Part shown: one piece after another, positions 1 through 10,800 of the stretch
How the letters are laid out: each line of letters opens with the position of its first letter
How positions within the stretch are numbered: the first letter of the stretch is position 1
NCBI GenBank assembly: GCA_956465555.1
Contig: OY101115.1
Coordinates: 2,914,001 to 2,978,000 of the forward strand
Origin: Nitzschia sp. pyKryTriq1
Lineage: Eukaryota > Bacillariophyta > Bacillariophyceae > Bacillariales > Bacillariaceae
Reading direction: 5' to 3'
Length of the DNA stretch: 64,000 nt
The notes under the pieces: generated by a model
Databases searched by the model: none
What the model was told of the DNA's origin: nothing
What the model saw: the letters and a program-made list of their open reading frames with translations, nothing else
Program-made: the position numbers and the translations under genes

Positions 1-1897
1 TCTTTCTTCTTAGTGGCGGCAGGTTTCTTGGGGGTATTGGGGGCGGGTTTTGACGCGGGTGCTTTTCGAGCCGGGGCTGGGGCTGGTGCCGGGGGCTCGC
101 TGCTACCAAGACCCAGAGAACCTCTAGTGTTTGCCATGGCGACATCCTCCAGCACACTTGCCTGTTGCTGTTGTTGGAGTTGCTGTTGCTGTTGCTGCAA
201 CTGTTGCTGTTGATACAAATTCATCATCAGCGTTGTCTCTTGGATTTCATTGAGCAAATTCATGTGATGGAGCTTCAACATTCTGAATATTTGAAAGGAA
301 AAAATATGAGTTAGCTTTCGAAATTGAGAGAAACAAAGAACAAAATCTTTCTGGGATGGCACTTACTCGTAGTGTCTGCACGAATGTGTAAGGAACGAAA
401 CAATGGAACTCGCTGGTGAGATACTCCTCAATGAATGGTGTAAGACTTCCGGCAGAATTTCATGACTTACTGGTTGGGGTTCACAGACAGGCCCATTTGC
501 ATACCACTTCCACCACCCATGCTCAGACCCAGACCAGATGCCCGCCGCTGTTGTTCTTCACGCTTTTGAGCGTAGTGATCCGCACGAGCGGCTTCGTAAG
601 CGGCTGCTGAGCCCCCTCCCACCAAGGGGCGATGGGGCGGCATGGACGTTTCATGCGAATCCACCAAACCCAAGACTGGACCAAGTGAACCTAGCGAGCC
701 TCTACGATTGAGATCCCTATCGCTCATCATAGAAAGTCCCAATGAAGACGAGCGTCGTTGCATAAGGCTGTCCAACTCGGCAGTGGAGGACGACCAGCCC
801 ATATTCATGACACCTGCGGCTGGTTGCTGAGAACTCCCGCCGCCGCTGGTTGTTGGGATCGGGGCTGCACACAAAGGGATGTGGTGAGGTAAAGGTGATT
901 GGCAGGTATGGATACATCTCAACACAAACTGCAAGGAACTAAACTCACCACTAGCTGGTTTCTTTTCGAGGACCGGCTCATGCTCGTCGTCTTCACCTGC
1001 TTTTCGACCTAGCCGACCACTCACAACACGGACCCCCAGACTCTCTAGTTCCAGCATGACCCAATCCCTGCTAGGTTTTGGTCGCATTGTGCTGCGCCAT
1101 GCCCGAGTCAGTGCTTTGGCTCTGGCGCATTTTTCATCGGCTTCGGCCGAAGGAAACGTTCCGAGAGCAATCGTTTTTCCAGCCCACTGAAATCAAAATG
1201 TGAGGATCGATCGAGAACAACATGAGTGTGGGCAAAAAAATATCAAAATATGTCTGAGATGACGTCGAAGATGTGCCCAAACGATCCTGACGGGCGGTTT
1301 CACAACGGCGATACGTCAGCATCCGAACAGCCCATTTAACGAAATCACGCCACCAAACAGTAATATAACGCCCGATTCTAGAGGTCGGGGTCACAAACAG
1401 AAAACAGCGGCGTCGAAAATGGCTTCGTCTCGAGGCATTTTGAGCGGAAAACCTACTAGGAAGTCGTAGAATGTACGAAGTACCATGAATGGAGACGATG
1501 ACCCGTTTTCGTGCTCAACAACCTCCTCATGATGACTTCAAGAAGTCTTTTTCGTTTTTCGGCCCGGTCATCTCAAAACAAAGTCATTGTGTGGAACGAC
1601 AACATACAAACAGCTCTGTCACAAATTGGAGAAGCCGTCGCAATTTTCGAAACTCTGTTTCATCGGCATTCGATCTTCCCAGCAGTTTCTCATGTAGCAC
1701 AAAATAATATTGAACCCGCTATAAACCCGTGATATAATATTGGATTGCACGTTCGTCGTAATCCAACGTAATTTGCCCGAATAAGCGAAAACAAACCTGT
1801 AGGCGCCAACGAGGGGGGGGGGGCTCACCTTTACATGGACCGCTTTCTTTCCCGGTCCACTTCCATTATTAAAACTTCCTGATTGGGTAACGCTCAT
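1..1897 (-). CDS. AP2/ERF-like domain protein with polyQ tail (3' end outside window)
   Basis: Spliced model, minus strand: 1897-1829, 1186-949, 864-471, an optional 9-nt exon 375-367, and 282 running off the window start. All junctions are GT-AG and keep phase. The first splice joins KKAVHVK to WAGKTIALGTFPSAEA, which reads like the second half of an AP2/ERF DNA-binding domain (GK..LGTF..AE..A). It is followed by a basic segment (ELESLGVRVVSGRLGR), a Ser/Gly-rich middle, a helical MLKLHHMNLLNEIQ segment, a long Gln tract (about 230-170) and a Pro/Ala/Lys-rich tail. A transcription-related role is inferred from the domain resemblance only. The first intron is long (642 nt) and has an 11-G run just inside its donor. 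Confidence 0.55.
170..230 (-). repeat. CAG/CAA repeat coding polyglutamine
   Basis: A run of CAA/CAG codons on the minus strand (CTG/TTG on plus) codes an almost pure Gln stretch, broken by Leu, in the AP2-like protein. Tracts like this are prone to length change. Confidence 0.8.
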
Positions 1898-3117
1898 CGT
1901 GATTTTCCACGTACTTCCGTTGAGAACGGCGTTTTAAATTAATTATGTTGCGTTCCGGACCACGAATGCTGCAGACCTGCGTAGTAATAGCTACGTCTCC
2001 GGGGACCAGGGAGGACGGTTTTAGAAATAGCTTTAGAGGAATGATGGGAGGTAAAGTTGCGTCGTCGCTAATCTTGTCAACAACGAATTGATTTGATCCG
2101 GAAGCGAGGCAATCAATCGACCATCGATCTGCTCGCCATCTTGCTTCGCTGAAAGTTGAAGGTGCTTTTTCTTCACTAACAACGTGTTGCGTTGAAACTT
2201 GAGGTTTGGACTCCTTCGACTGACTGATTACGCAGAACGCAGCGCGCATGCCAGGCTGCTATCTCATCATCAAACAATGGGTACCGGTACCGGTACGGTA
2301 CAAGTACCGCCGGTACCCAGGTACCAGTACCGGTGTATAATATTAGCCCCGCCTGCTGCGGTGTACGGCAAAGAGCGTCTGCCCTTCACTCCTTATTCTG
2401 TTACTCGGAGTAGTCGCTCCTCACGGCGTTCAGTTCGGTGGAACAAATAATGAATGAACTCTCTGCTATTGCGAGTAGACGACTCGTCTACTACTAGTCC
2501 AGTGCAGATAGAGAAAAAGAGAATTCGAATACTCTTCTGTCTCTACTACTAGAAGATATATGCACAATATGATCTACTCTACGAGTACAGTAGACTAGAG
2601 CCTTGGCCTGCAGCAATCCTTTGATTACTATCCGTTTGCTCTACAACGTGACCCTGGAGAGCTAGCTAGCGAGCCCTTGCAGGGTTCTCGAGATCCTAAA
2701 CTATGATGGCGGATCCTATGAACTCCTAGTGGTTTTAAAATTTCGTTCCGTGACGACAGTTGCTAGTACCAAGAACCGTGCGTCGTGGTTGAGGTGTCTA
2801 GTAGAGTGCTGTTTTGTCTGGAGGATCGCTATATTATGGCTCTGAAGTGCGACTTTTTCTTTGACATTAACCGTAAAATTAGTCAATTTACGCATAGGTG
2901 GGAGGAACTGCGGAATACAAAAAACTAATCCGTCTAATTTTGAAGCTTCAGCTTGTATTATCAGAGGTACCGGAAATGGACCAAGCAAACACGTTGGTCC
3001 TGGGGTGATTGGCGGGTTTTAGTATCATACCAAGACGCCACATGCGGTCGCGATCCCGATTACCGAGTTATTGTTGGATGCATATTAGCACTCCCATGTG
3101 ATGATTCTTCTCCCTCG
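1898..3117. other. intergenic region with GTAC palindromes
   Basis: No supported gene. Around 2279-2335 lies a dense run of GGTACC/ACCGGTAC palindromes, and 2460-2610 is rich in CTACTACT/AGTAGAG. Open frames here (for example minus 2249-1869 and 2988-2716) have no recognisable protein features. Confidence 0.5.
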
Positions 3118-3321
3118 TTACCAGATGTTGATCAGATCAAACCAACTAGCTGGCGCCGGCTCTGTGAACATGCCGAGAATTACAACACCTGGAGCGATCC
3201 CGTACAGCAACAATGTCTTTGTTTTCTGGAAAACGAAATCAATATCGAACAATTTCAAAATATTCGTTGGGGACATCAAGGCAACGATCCCTTGCGGCTT
3301 TCGTCTTCTCGGCACGGGCAT
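3118..3321 (-). CDS. TOM7-like mitochondrial import receptor subunit
   Basis: A 67-residue frame ending at 3118; a second ATG at 3276 would give 52 residues, closer to usual TOM7 length. It holds one membrane segment (TLLLYGIAPGVVILGMF) followed by the short polar tail TEPAPASWFDLINIW. The pattern of a Lys-rich turn, Y-G-x-x-P-x-V-I-x-x-G-M, then x-E/D-P-x-P with a hydrophobic end matches the core of TOM7, which stabilises the outer-membrane TOM pore. No other feature competes on this strand. The call rests on the short conserved core, so it is moderate. The longer plus-strand frame 2953-3330 is taken as its shadow. Confidence 0.55.
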   Translation of the reverse strand: MPVPRRRKPQGIVALMSPTNILKLFDIDFVFQKTKTLLLYGIAPGVVILGMFTEPAPASWFDLINIW

Positions 3322-4080
3322 GATTTCTGAATATCTACACGAGTTAAGAGGATGCGGGTAAGAATACAGCTTTGCAAATTCAGGCGCAACTTGATTGTTA
3401 GAACAATGCTCACCTAAGGAAGTTGACGATATTGTTGTCTTGACTCCGAGGTCAATATGAGAGCTGGGAAAACAGGTGGTTGGTTCGTTGTGGCAGTGGA
3501 AATGAACTCGCCGTCCTCACTCCTCACTGTAAAATACGATGGGAGGCAACGCGCAACAACGGGGCACGGGGCGGTGCGCGGAGGAGCATCCTCGCCATCA
3601 TACGTAGTGGTAAATAAAGCGTACTTCGTACCACTGAACGTATGGATACTGGTACTGGAGTGGTGGGATCCCCTCGTTTTTTGTGAGGGCAGTGGGCAGA
3701 ATAAAATAATGGACAGGGATCCAGCTGTTGCGCGCGAAGTGATTGCGCACGTGTGCCCTGGGCCCCTGTGTTGTGTGTGCCCGTTCACTTTTAAAAAATA
3801 ATAGCAATCCAAAACTTGCTTGAAATACCAGAGGGGTATCTTTAAAACGACAAACAATAGGGAAAATGTTCCCACTCTCTCTACCGAGTTGTCTCTAGAG
3901 TAGCTACAGAAAACGTTGTTTGGATCAGGTGATGGATATTAGTTACCAGCTGTAAATAGCATTAGCCAGCAGAACCATACAAAGACATACCCGACGGGGC
4001 GCCACGCAAAATCCCCTACCGTGCCGACGTTTCTACAGCATACGTAGAAGATGATGCCTTCCACATTCATCGTTCATCCC
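3322..4080. other. intergenic region
   Basis: It lies between the TOM7-like gene and the 3' end of the kinase. A 153-codon minus frame (3875-3414) has no family features and is not called. I see no repeat or RNA gene here. Confidence 0.45.
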
Positions 4081-6257
4081 TCATAGTTTTCGCAAGCATT
4101 CCCTTGCAGTAGCCCGTTCATCAGGATCTGTCACTAGTATACGGCGCAATAACCGAAGAAACCACGTTTCCGCCCCCCGGGTCAAGGACTCCAATGATCC
4201 AATCCGCTTGACATACGCCAAGCTTTCTGGTGGCAGCACGCGTTCCATCCGATGGACCCCCATACTATCAAAGGCCTCATCGACAAGTTCGGTATTCTTG
4301 GCCCGCTTTAGCATGCGGCGAGGAAAGGGTCCAACGACTTGTTCGATCAGAGCCAGGTGCTCGACATTATCATGAGTGGCAAACAAAAGTTCTCCTTGGT
4401 ATAGCTCTGCCAAAATACATCCTGTTTAAAAAAAGTACTGGTGAGGATTCACATTCACAAATGACACTGATCTTCCACTCACTCCTGTCCCAAACCAAGA
4501 AGGAAACAAACGAGTTGTTCTGCCTTACCGATAGACCATAAATCTGAGGGCATACTCCACCCCACCCCCAAGATGACTTCTGGGGCCCGATATTGTCTTG
4601 TATTCACCACAGAAGACTTCTTTTCGTTATCGTACGTCGCTCCTCCGAAATCAATCACTTTGATTCGAGTAGATTCTGGAATAGTGCGACCCTTATAGTT
4701 GACTTCGCGATCATTGAGAAGTAAAATATTCTCTGGTTTCAAATCGGTATGAATGAGCCGAAAACTGTGTAGAAATTCCAAAGTCTCGAGTAGTTGCTTG
4801 GCAAAGTCCCGGACACACATGAGCGGAAAGGGTCGATACTTTTGTCGTTTTTGAAAGTCATAGAGGGAGGGTCCCAATCGTTCAAAGACCATACAATAAT
4901 GTCCAGCAAAGGTAAAGGCGTCGTACATGACAGCACAGTGTGAAATCCCTCTTCCACCACGACGATTGACATCTTCCACAATATCCGCTTCAATGAGCGC
5001 CGACTCGTAGTAGCGTTTGACGTTTCGCACAATTTTGATCGCGACTACATTTTTGTCCTGCCTATCCCGACGATTCGAACGAGCAAGTCGTTTCAAGTCC
5101 AGGCACTCGACGACTCTTCCAAAAGTTCCGACGCCCACTTCCTTTTGAATTCGATATCGATCGGCAACAAGCGTCCCTTCTCTTCCCTTGAAATGCCCAG
5201 TGGTATCATCGTGACTAGAGGAATGACTGCTTCGCTTCTTGGTTACAGGCCACGACGCGCGACTGGCTTCATTATTATTCTGCCTTGATGGTGCTGTTGG
5301 TGCCTGCTGCGGTGGCGGAGGAATTCCATTGTCCGATGGAGGATGCTGATTATGATGATGACGAGCCCCATCGTCGTCATCGGTGACCACTCCTGCCCGA
5401 GGAGGCACATCGTTGGCTACTCCTCCTGGATGATGATGCCGTGGTTCCGAACGAGGTGAATAATGACTGCTCCGGCTGCCACGATTATTTCCGCGGCGTC
5501 GTCGATGCGGGCGGCGTCGTCGTTTGCGCCTTCGGTCCCTCCGATTATTATTATTATTATTATTTCTACTATCAGGAGAAGAAGAAGAAGAAGACGATAA
5601 AGAAGTGTTGACGGATCGATTGTTGATGGAAGACTCTCTCCCTCGTCGTTGTCGTCGTCGAGGTGATATGGATCGAGAGCCACCTCGTCTCCGAGGAGAA
5701 GAGTAGGAGGACGATCGTCGTCGTCTTCGTCGCCTCGATCGATGACGCCTTCGTCCCTCCTCCTCCCCACTCCCATCATCATCGCGTGACGGTGAATACC
5801 GTCGTGAGGTTGTTCCCCGATCGCGATGACGATGACGACGACCACCACGATGATTCGAAGGACTGCGAGGAGAAGGCGAGTCGTCTCGGCGTCGTTTTCG
5901 ATCCCCTCGGCGCGCTGGTGAAGGCGGGTGCTGTGGAGGCGGTGGAATGGGCAGTGAACTCTCTTGTGGTTGTTGATTCTCTTGCTGCTGCTCTTGCTGA
6001 TGTTGTTGTTCAGGTTGTTCAGGTGGTTGTTGCATTGTTGGCGGTTGGGGATCGTGTGGTGGTGACCGATGATGATGGAAATGAATACTGGAAGCAGGCT
6101 TTCGATTTCGATCCTCTAAAGATCGATCTTGATCTCGATCTCGATGCCGACTGCGGCGACGCCGACTACCATTACCCGTATTACTCTTTCCCTCGTCTTG
6201 TGATGATCTCCTATTACTCGGAGGACGACGACGGCGATCCTCTTCGCGAGACGCCAT
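4081..6257 (-). CDS. LAMMER/CLK-type dual-specificity kinase with RS-rich N-terminus
   Basis: Two exons, 6257-4529 and 4421-4081, phase 1, giving 689 residues; the splice restores WSIGCILAELYQG. Residues 1 to about 350 are Arg/Ser/Pro-rich with Gln, His and Asn runs, an RS-like region typical of kinases that phosphorylate SR splicing factors. The kinase domain follows: a Gly loop (GVGTFGRVV), the VAIKIV lysine, the catalytic loop HTDLKPENILL, the DFGGAT metal site, then RQYRAPEVILG. The family signature EHLAMMER appears as EHLALIEQ, with the GPFP that follows kept. A nuclear splicing-control kinase is the likely role. The long plus-strand frame at 5663-6259 is an antisense shadow of the repeat-rich N-terminus. 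Confidence 0.88.
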
Positions 6258-7892
6258 GATGACTTTTACTGGTTGGTTGGCTGGATCGATGATGGATTGA
6301 TTGATTCGTACGTACCACAGTGGCTAGCTGTACTAACTGTCCTGTAAATGTAACGCTCTCTTTCTTTCAATCTACGCCCCGCCTCTTAAAGGGCGATTAC
6401 AACCAATGCAGAGAGTGAGCAAAAGTTGAAAGTGCTACAAGGCAATCTGAGATAATTCTCACAACAGATGTCCCAATGCCCTACCGGTACCGGTACAACT
6501 TCGGGGTCGTTGGGCTTGGGGGGGGGGGGGGGTTGTACCGGTATATGTACCGGTAGGTAGGTTTGCTCGTTGTTTAGCGTGGTGGTGGTGGTTAGTCGAG
6601 TTTTACTCGTACATACGAGTACCGAGTATTTTCTGTGCGTGCTACTGCGAGACTTGCACGGGCGGGGCACGGCTGGCCCGGAGCGGATTCGCACCCCAAC
6701 GAAAGACGGACAGACCAGAAGTCGACCAAAGCGCGCCAAGAATTGGAAATTAACCAACCGACCGACGAGAGACGACCGATGATCACACAAGATCATCGAT
6801 CGAACGAACATCACTTCGACATAGCTACAGTACTATTAGTAGTACTAGAGTAGTATGACTGTCCGTATTCTACTACTACCTACCATCCACAAATACTATA
6901 CTTCATTTCTTCCAACTTGCACGGTGGGAGTGAGTGAGTCATCAGACAATCAGTCCAATTCAATTGGGAGTCGATGATTTGACGGCTACGACGGAGCAAG
7001 GAGGGAGCGAGGGAGCGATGGGGAATATCATCTATTAAATGGCCAAACCTTCAAGAGCCAGTTCAAACAAAAGGTCCATTATCATGACATTTCCAACCGG
7101 TTCCTTCTAGCGATGGTCTTCCGCAAACTCGAGTTTGAGGCTGGTACGATTCAACGCGCAAAGAGCACCTACGTTGCAGAGCTTATGTCGTCGTCTTTCA
7201 CCAAGACGGCCACACTCAAAAACACCACCTATTTCAAACGGATCTGTGATGAATTGGTATTATCCATTTTTCGACTTTCGGAGTTTTTAAACTGGAAATG
7301 GCTGCACCGCAAACCCCGAACCGAGCTCTAGAGAGTAGTGGACTAGCTAGAGCTATAAGCCTTACCGGTGCCGGTATCATGGAAGTCGAAAGTGTAGAGA
7401 AAACGCAAATAACAACAAGAATATTGTTCATCGATACATCTATGAGAACATCTTTCATACTAAACTCTCTCTACAGTAGAGTACATGTAGTCTAGAGTCT
7501 ACAAGTAGACTACTATCGTAAAGCAGCGAAAAAGTGCTCTATTATGTATGTACTTACTACTCTCTCTACTCTACTACTCTAGTAGAGAATCATAGAAAGC
7601 TGTCGAGCGAATTGTCGATTTTAGTCGAATAGATCGTCAGACAATCAGACGACGTACAGACGACAGGCGTCGATTGGTGGGAACTTTTCAACCACGCTTT
7701 TCATCCCGGGACGCAAAACCACAAAAGATTTTCCCCGCATAAACAACAAGGGATGTGGATGGCTGATGGCTGTTGGCTGTTGTGGCTGCCATGTCAATAC
7801 ACTTCGAAGAAGGAAGAACGGAAACCTCCAAAGCTACTTGAGCATTTAGTGTCACGCACCACGAGTCCCACTGCTCGAGTTTCACAATCAGT
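6258..7892. other. divergent intergenic region between kinase and URB2
   Basis: A 1.6-kb head-to-head spacer. It contains ACCGGTAC tracts at 6482-6496 and 6536-6556 around a 15-G run (6518-6532), and CTACTCT/AGTAGAG tracts at 6830-6870 and 7460-7600. Within these, 7515-7528 matches the hairpin arm of the duplicated element near 62.4 kb. Small frames (7113-7331, 7298-7495) are not supported as genes. Confidence 0.5.
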
Positions 7893-10800
7893 ATGAGCAA
7901 ACGAAAACGATCAGCCTCCGATCATTATTTACATGATGATTCGACGACATCAAGTTGCAATCCGTTTCTCAAATTCGTGCAACAATCCAATGATATAGCC
8001 CTACAGGAAGATCCTTCTATCCGCAAGAACGACCAGGATGAAGTTTTTCCCATGGTAGTATCTTTTCTGGAGCTCACACGGAAAAGGAAAGGAAGAAATT
8101 TAAAAAGTAGCCGACTCCCGGACGAGAATGTTTCTTCATTAGAGGCAGACGATACTCGCATCGCTCGACAATTGGTGGAAACTTTGAACAAAGAGACAAC
8201 TGCTATGAATCTACCATTACACCGACGACGAATCATTTCTACAGAGGATGTAGCGAGTCTGCTGTTACCCTGGGCGATCAAAAGGTTGTTGTATGCCAAT
8301 GGGTCGTCCTCGAACGACAAAACATCGGAAATGGAACTGGAATGGGAAATTCTCTCAAAATGCACCGATCTAGTACTTGTATCACAACAACAGCATACCG
8401 GTATGCACAGCAACAACGGCAAGAAGAGTATGGGCCACGAACTATCGAATCATTTCTCCCTTAGCGCTCTGCACAAGTTGGTTCCGCTGGCTGGATCTGT
8501 TGCTTGGGGGGAGGTCAGCAAAGAGAATGGTGCTACATCCACTAGCTGCCGCCAAATGGCGGCAACATGCTACTGTGCCTGGGTGCAGGATCTTTATCGA
8601 CCGCCTTTTGATACCGTTTGTGAGACTTTGCTTCCACTTGTAGGTGAAGATGCTCGTCGAAGACTAGCGTCGCTTTGTTCCGGTACGAGCAGTATACAAG
8701 CTACACCTATCCTCTCAGCGGATGGGAATCATCATCCAAATATGGCCACGGCAACGCTGCTGCTTTTGCAGGAATCTCTCAAGAAAGCGAATCCCAAACG
8801 AGCGTTTCAATCCTTGACACGATGTCATACGGTATCAGCATTGTCGGACATTTATTCCTCCAACCCGAGTGATGAAAACATCCAGTCCTTGATTCGGAGC
8901 TTGCTCGATGATGGATTATATCATCTAGACCATCATATGGATGGTTTTCGTTCCCTTCAGATTGTTTTGCCCGATCTGGGTGGTACCGACGACAAGAATG
9001 ACACCGATGCAATAGAAGTCGAGGTGGACACACCCACCAAGAAATCTTTCCACTGCTACCAAGAGAGCCTACCGACCATGATTGAAGAAGCGTTTTCCTT
9101 CTCAGGTGCATCTACGATTGAAAAAGAAAGAGAAGGGTTGGCTTCGATGAATTCCATCGGTCGAATTGTTCCTTTGCTTCTAGATGGCTTCGTCAAGCAA
9201 AGTAACGACATTCAACACCACAAATCGAAAGGAAAAGAAAGTGCAGGGAAGCAAAAGATTGCTATGAAGAAGATCTTGCAATTACAATTCCTGTTCTTTG
9301 CGCATCTTACAGCTCCGATGATAGGTGCCACCAATCGTCTTGACCCTACGAAGCACGGAACCAGCGTGGAAATTATACTTCAATCACTCGGTCAATGCGT
9401 CCATTCTCTACTGAAGCATGACGTGTACCTACCCGCCAATGACGACGCCGATGACAAGAACTTCTCTTACCTACAGTCTGTATCCCAGATGCTGGTGCGA
9501 TACGCGTCCTCTCCCCGCGGAGCTGATAGTGGTATATCGATGAGAGTGCTTCCGATCCTTGCCAGTACGCTACAGCTGAATCATTTGATTTTTCACGCCA
9601 ACCTCTCTAGAACAATATCCTCGTGCTTAACACTGACCAGGAGTGCAACCGAAGTGCCAGAGGAGGCCATCGGCTTCTTCTGCACCGTGATTTCGACGTA
9701 TAAGAGGCTCCGACAGCTAGACTACCTCTGTGCTTCACTGGTCGAAGCCACATCCTATCTCCGTGACCAGGACGATGTTAATGGATTACATGCTCTATTC
9801 CAGTTGGTCGAGAATTCAAAGGTCATCGATCAGTTTGGAGAGGCTGTACAGAGTAGCCCAATTCATCAAATCAAACAAGTTGTTTCAAATTTCAACGAAT
9901 GGATTCTTCAATCAGCTGTTCCTACTTCGTGGACAAGCGAACAGAATGGCGCAAGGAATGCATCGATTGCACTAGTTGTCAGTGTCTTCTGCCTCCTTTT
10001 GAAGACTACGAGGATCGATGCTTCGTCGGGATCTGACTTAAGCCCACTTTGCCTCGAAATTGGTTCGTCTATTCAAGCCCTAATGGGAACTACAGCGTCG
10101 CTCGAATCGGTAGATTTTCTAGCCAAACGTGGATTGCAACTATGTGGTTGGACCATCGACCTAAAAAATCGCTGCGATTTTTGGCTCCGAAACAGTCGGG
10201 AGGAAGAGACGCACCACGACTTCGCAATTCCCGACGCAGTTTCTGCCGTCTTAGCAGAAGCTGTCGAGGAGGTTGTGGAGGGCGCAGAAAACAAGGGCGG
10301 AAACGCTCTAGAAGAGCTCCAATTGTTGGCTTGTCACCGCCTACAACAACTGCATGGTAACATTCACGAGAAACAACGAGTTGCGTTCGCGACAGAGGCG
10401 GAAGAGTTTGGCTTTGCGATCGATGTAAAGGAGACCAAACAAATCGCCACCTTTGCTTTAAAGGCACTTCAACTGGAGAAAGACGAAGGATCTGTTTTCA
10501 ATCGTCAATGGAACCTTTTGATAAGATCTCTTCCCTCGTGGGCTCCTTATGTTGAAGACACTGACATGCGATGGTTCCTTTCTCGATTCTTCCTGAGGGT
10601 GTGCGCAACTCGCGCCTCTGATCGAAACGAGGATCCCACTCTATGGCTGTTGCGTGATGCCAGCTTCTTGGAGACACCCAATGTACTCAAGAATTTCGCT
10701 TTATCTGGAGTATCGTTTGTTGCTAGGGCAGTCCAAGAGATGTTTCATGGCGAGTCAGCGAAGCACAGTCGGCGTTTGCACGAGCATGCATGTCCACCGG

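Noticed and set aside
1869-2249. 126-codon minus frame
   Set aside because: It overlaps the start of the AP2-like gene in another frame and has no protein features.
2953-3330. 125-codon plus frame
   Set aside because: It is antisense to the TOM7-like frame and has no membrane or domain features of its own.
3414-3875. 153-codon minus frame
   Set aside because: Mixed composition, no motif, and GTG/ATG starts in unremarkable context; likely chance.
5663-6259. 198-codon plus frame opposite the kinase N-terminus
   Set aside because: It mirrors the RS/Gln-rich repeats of the kinase on the other strand.
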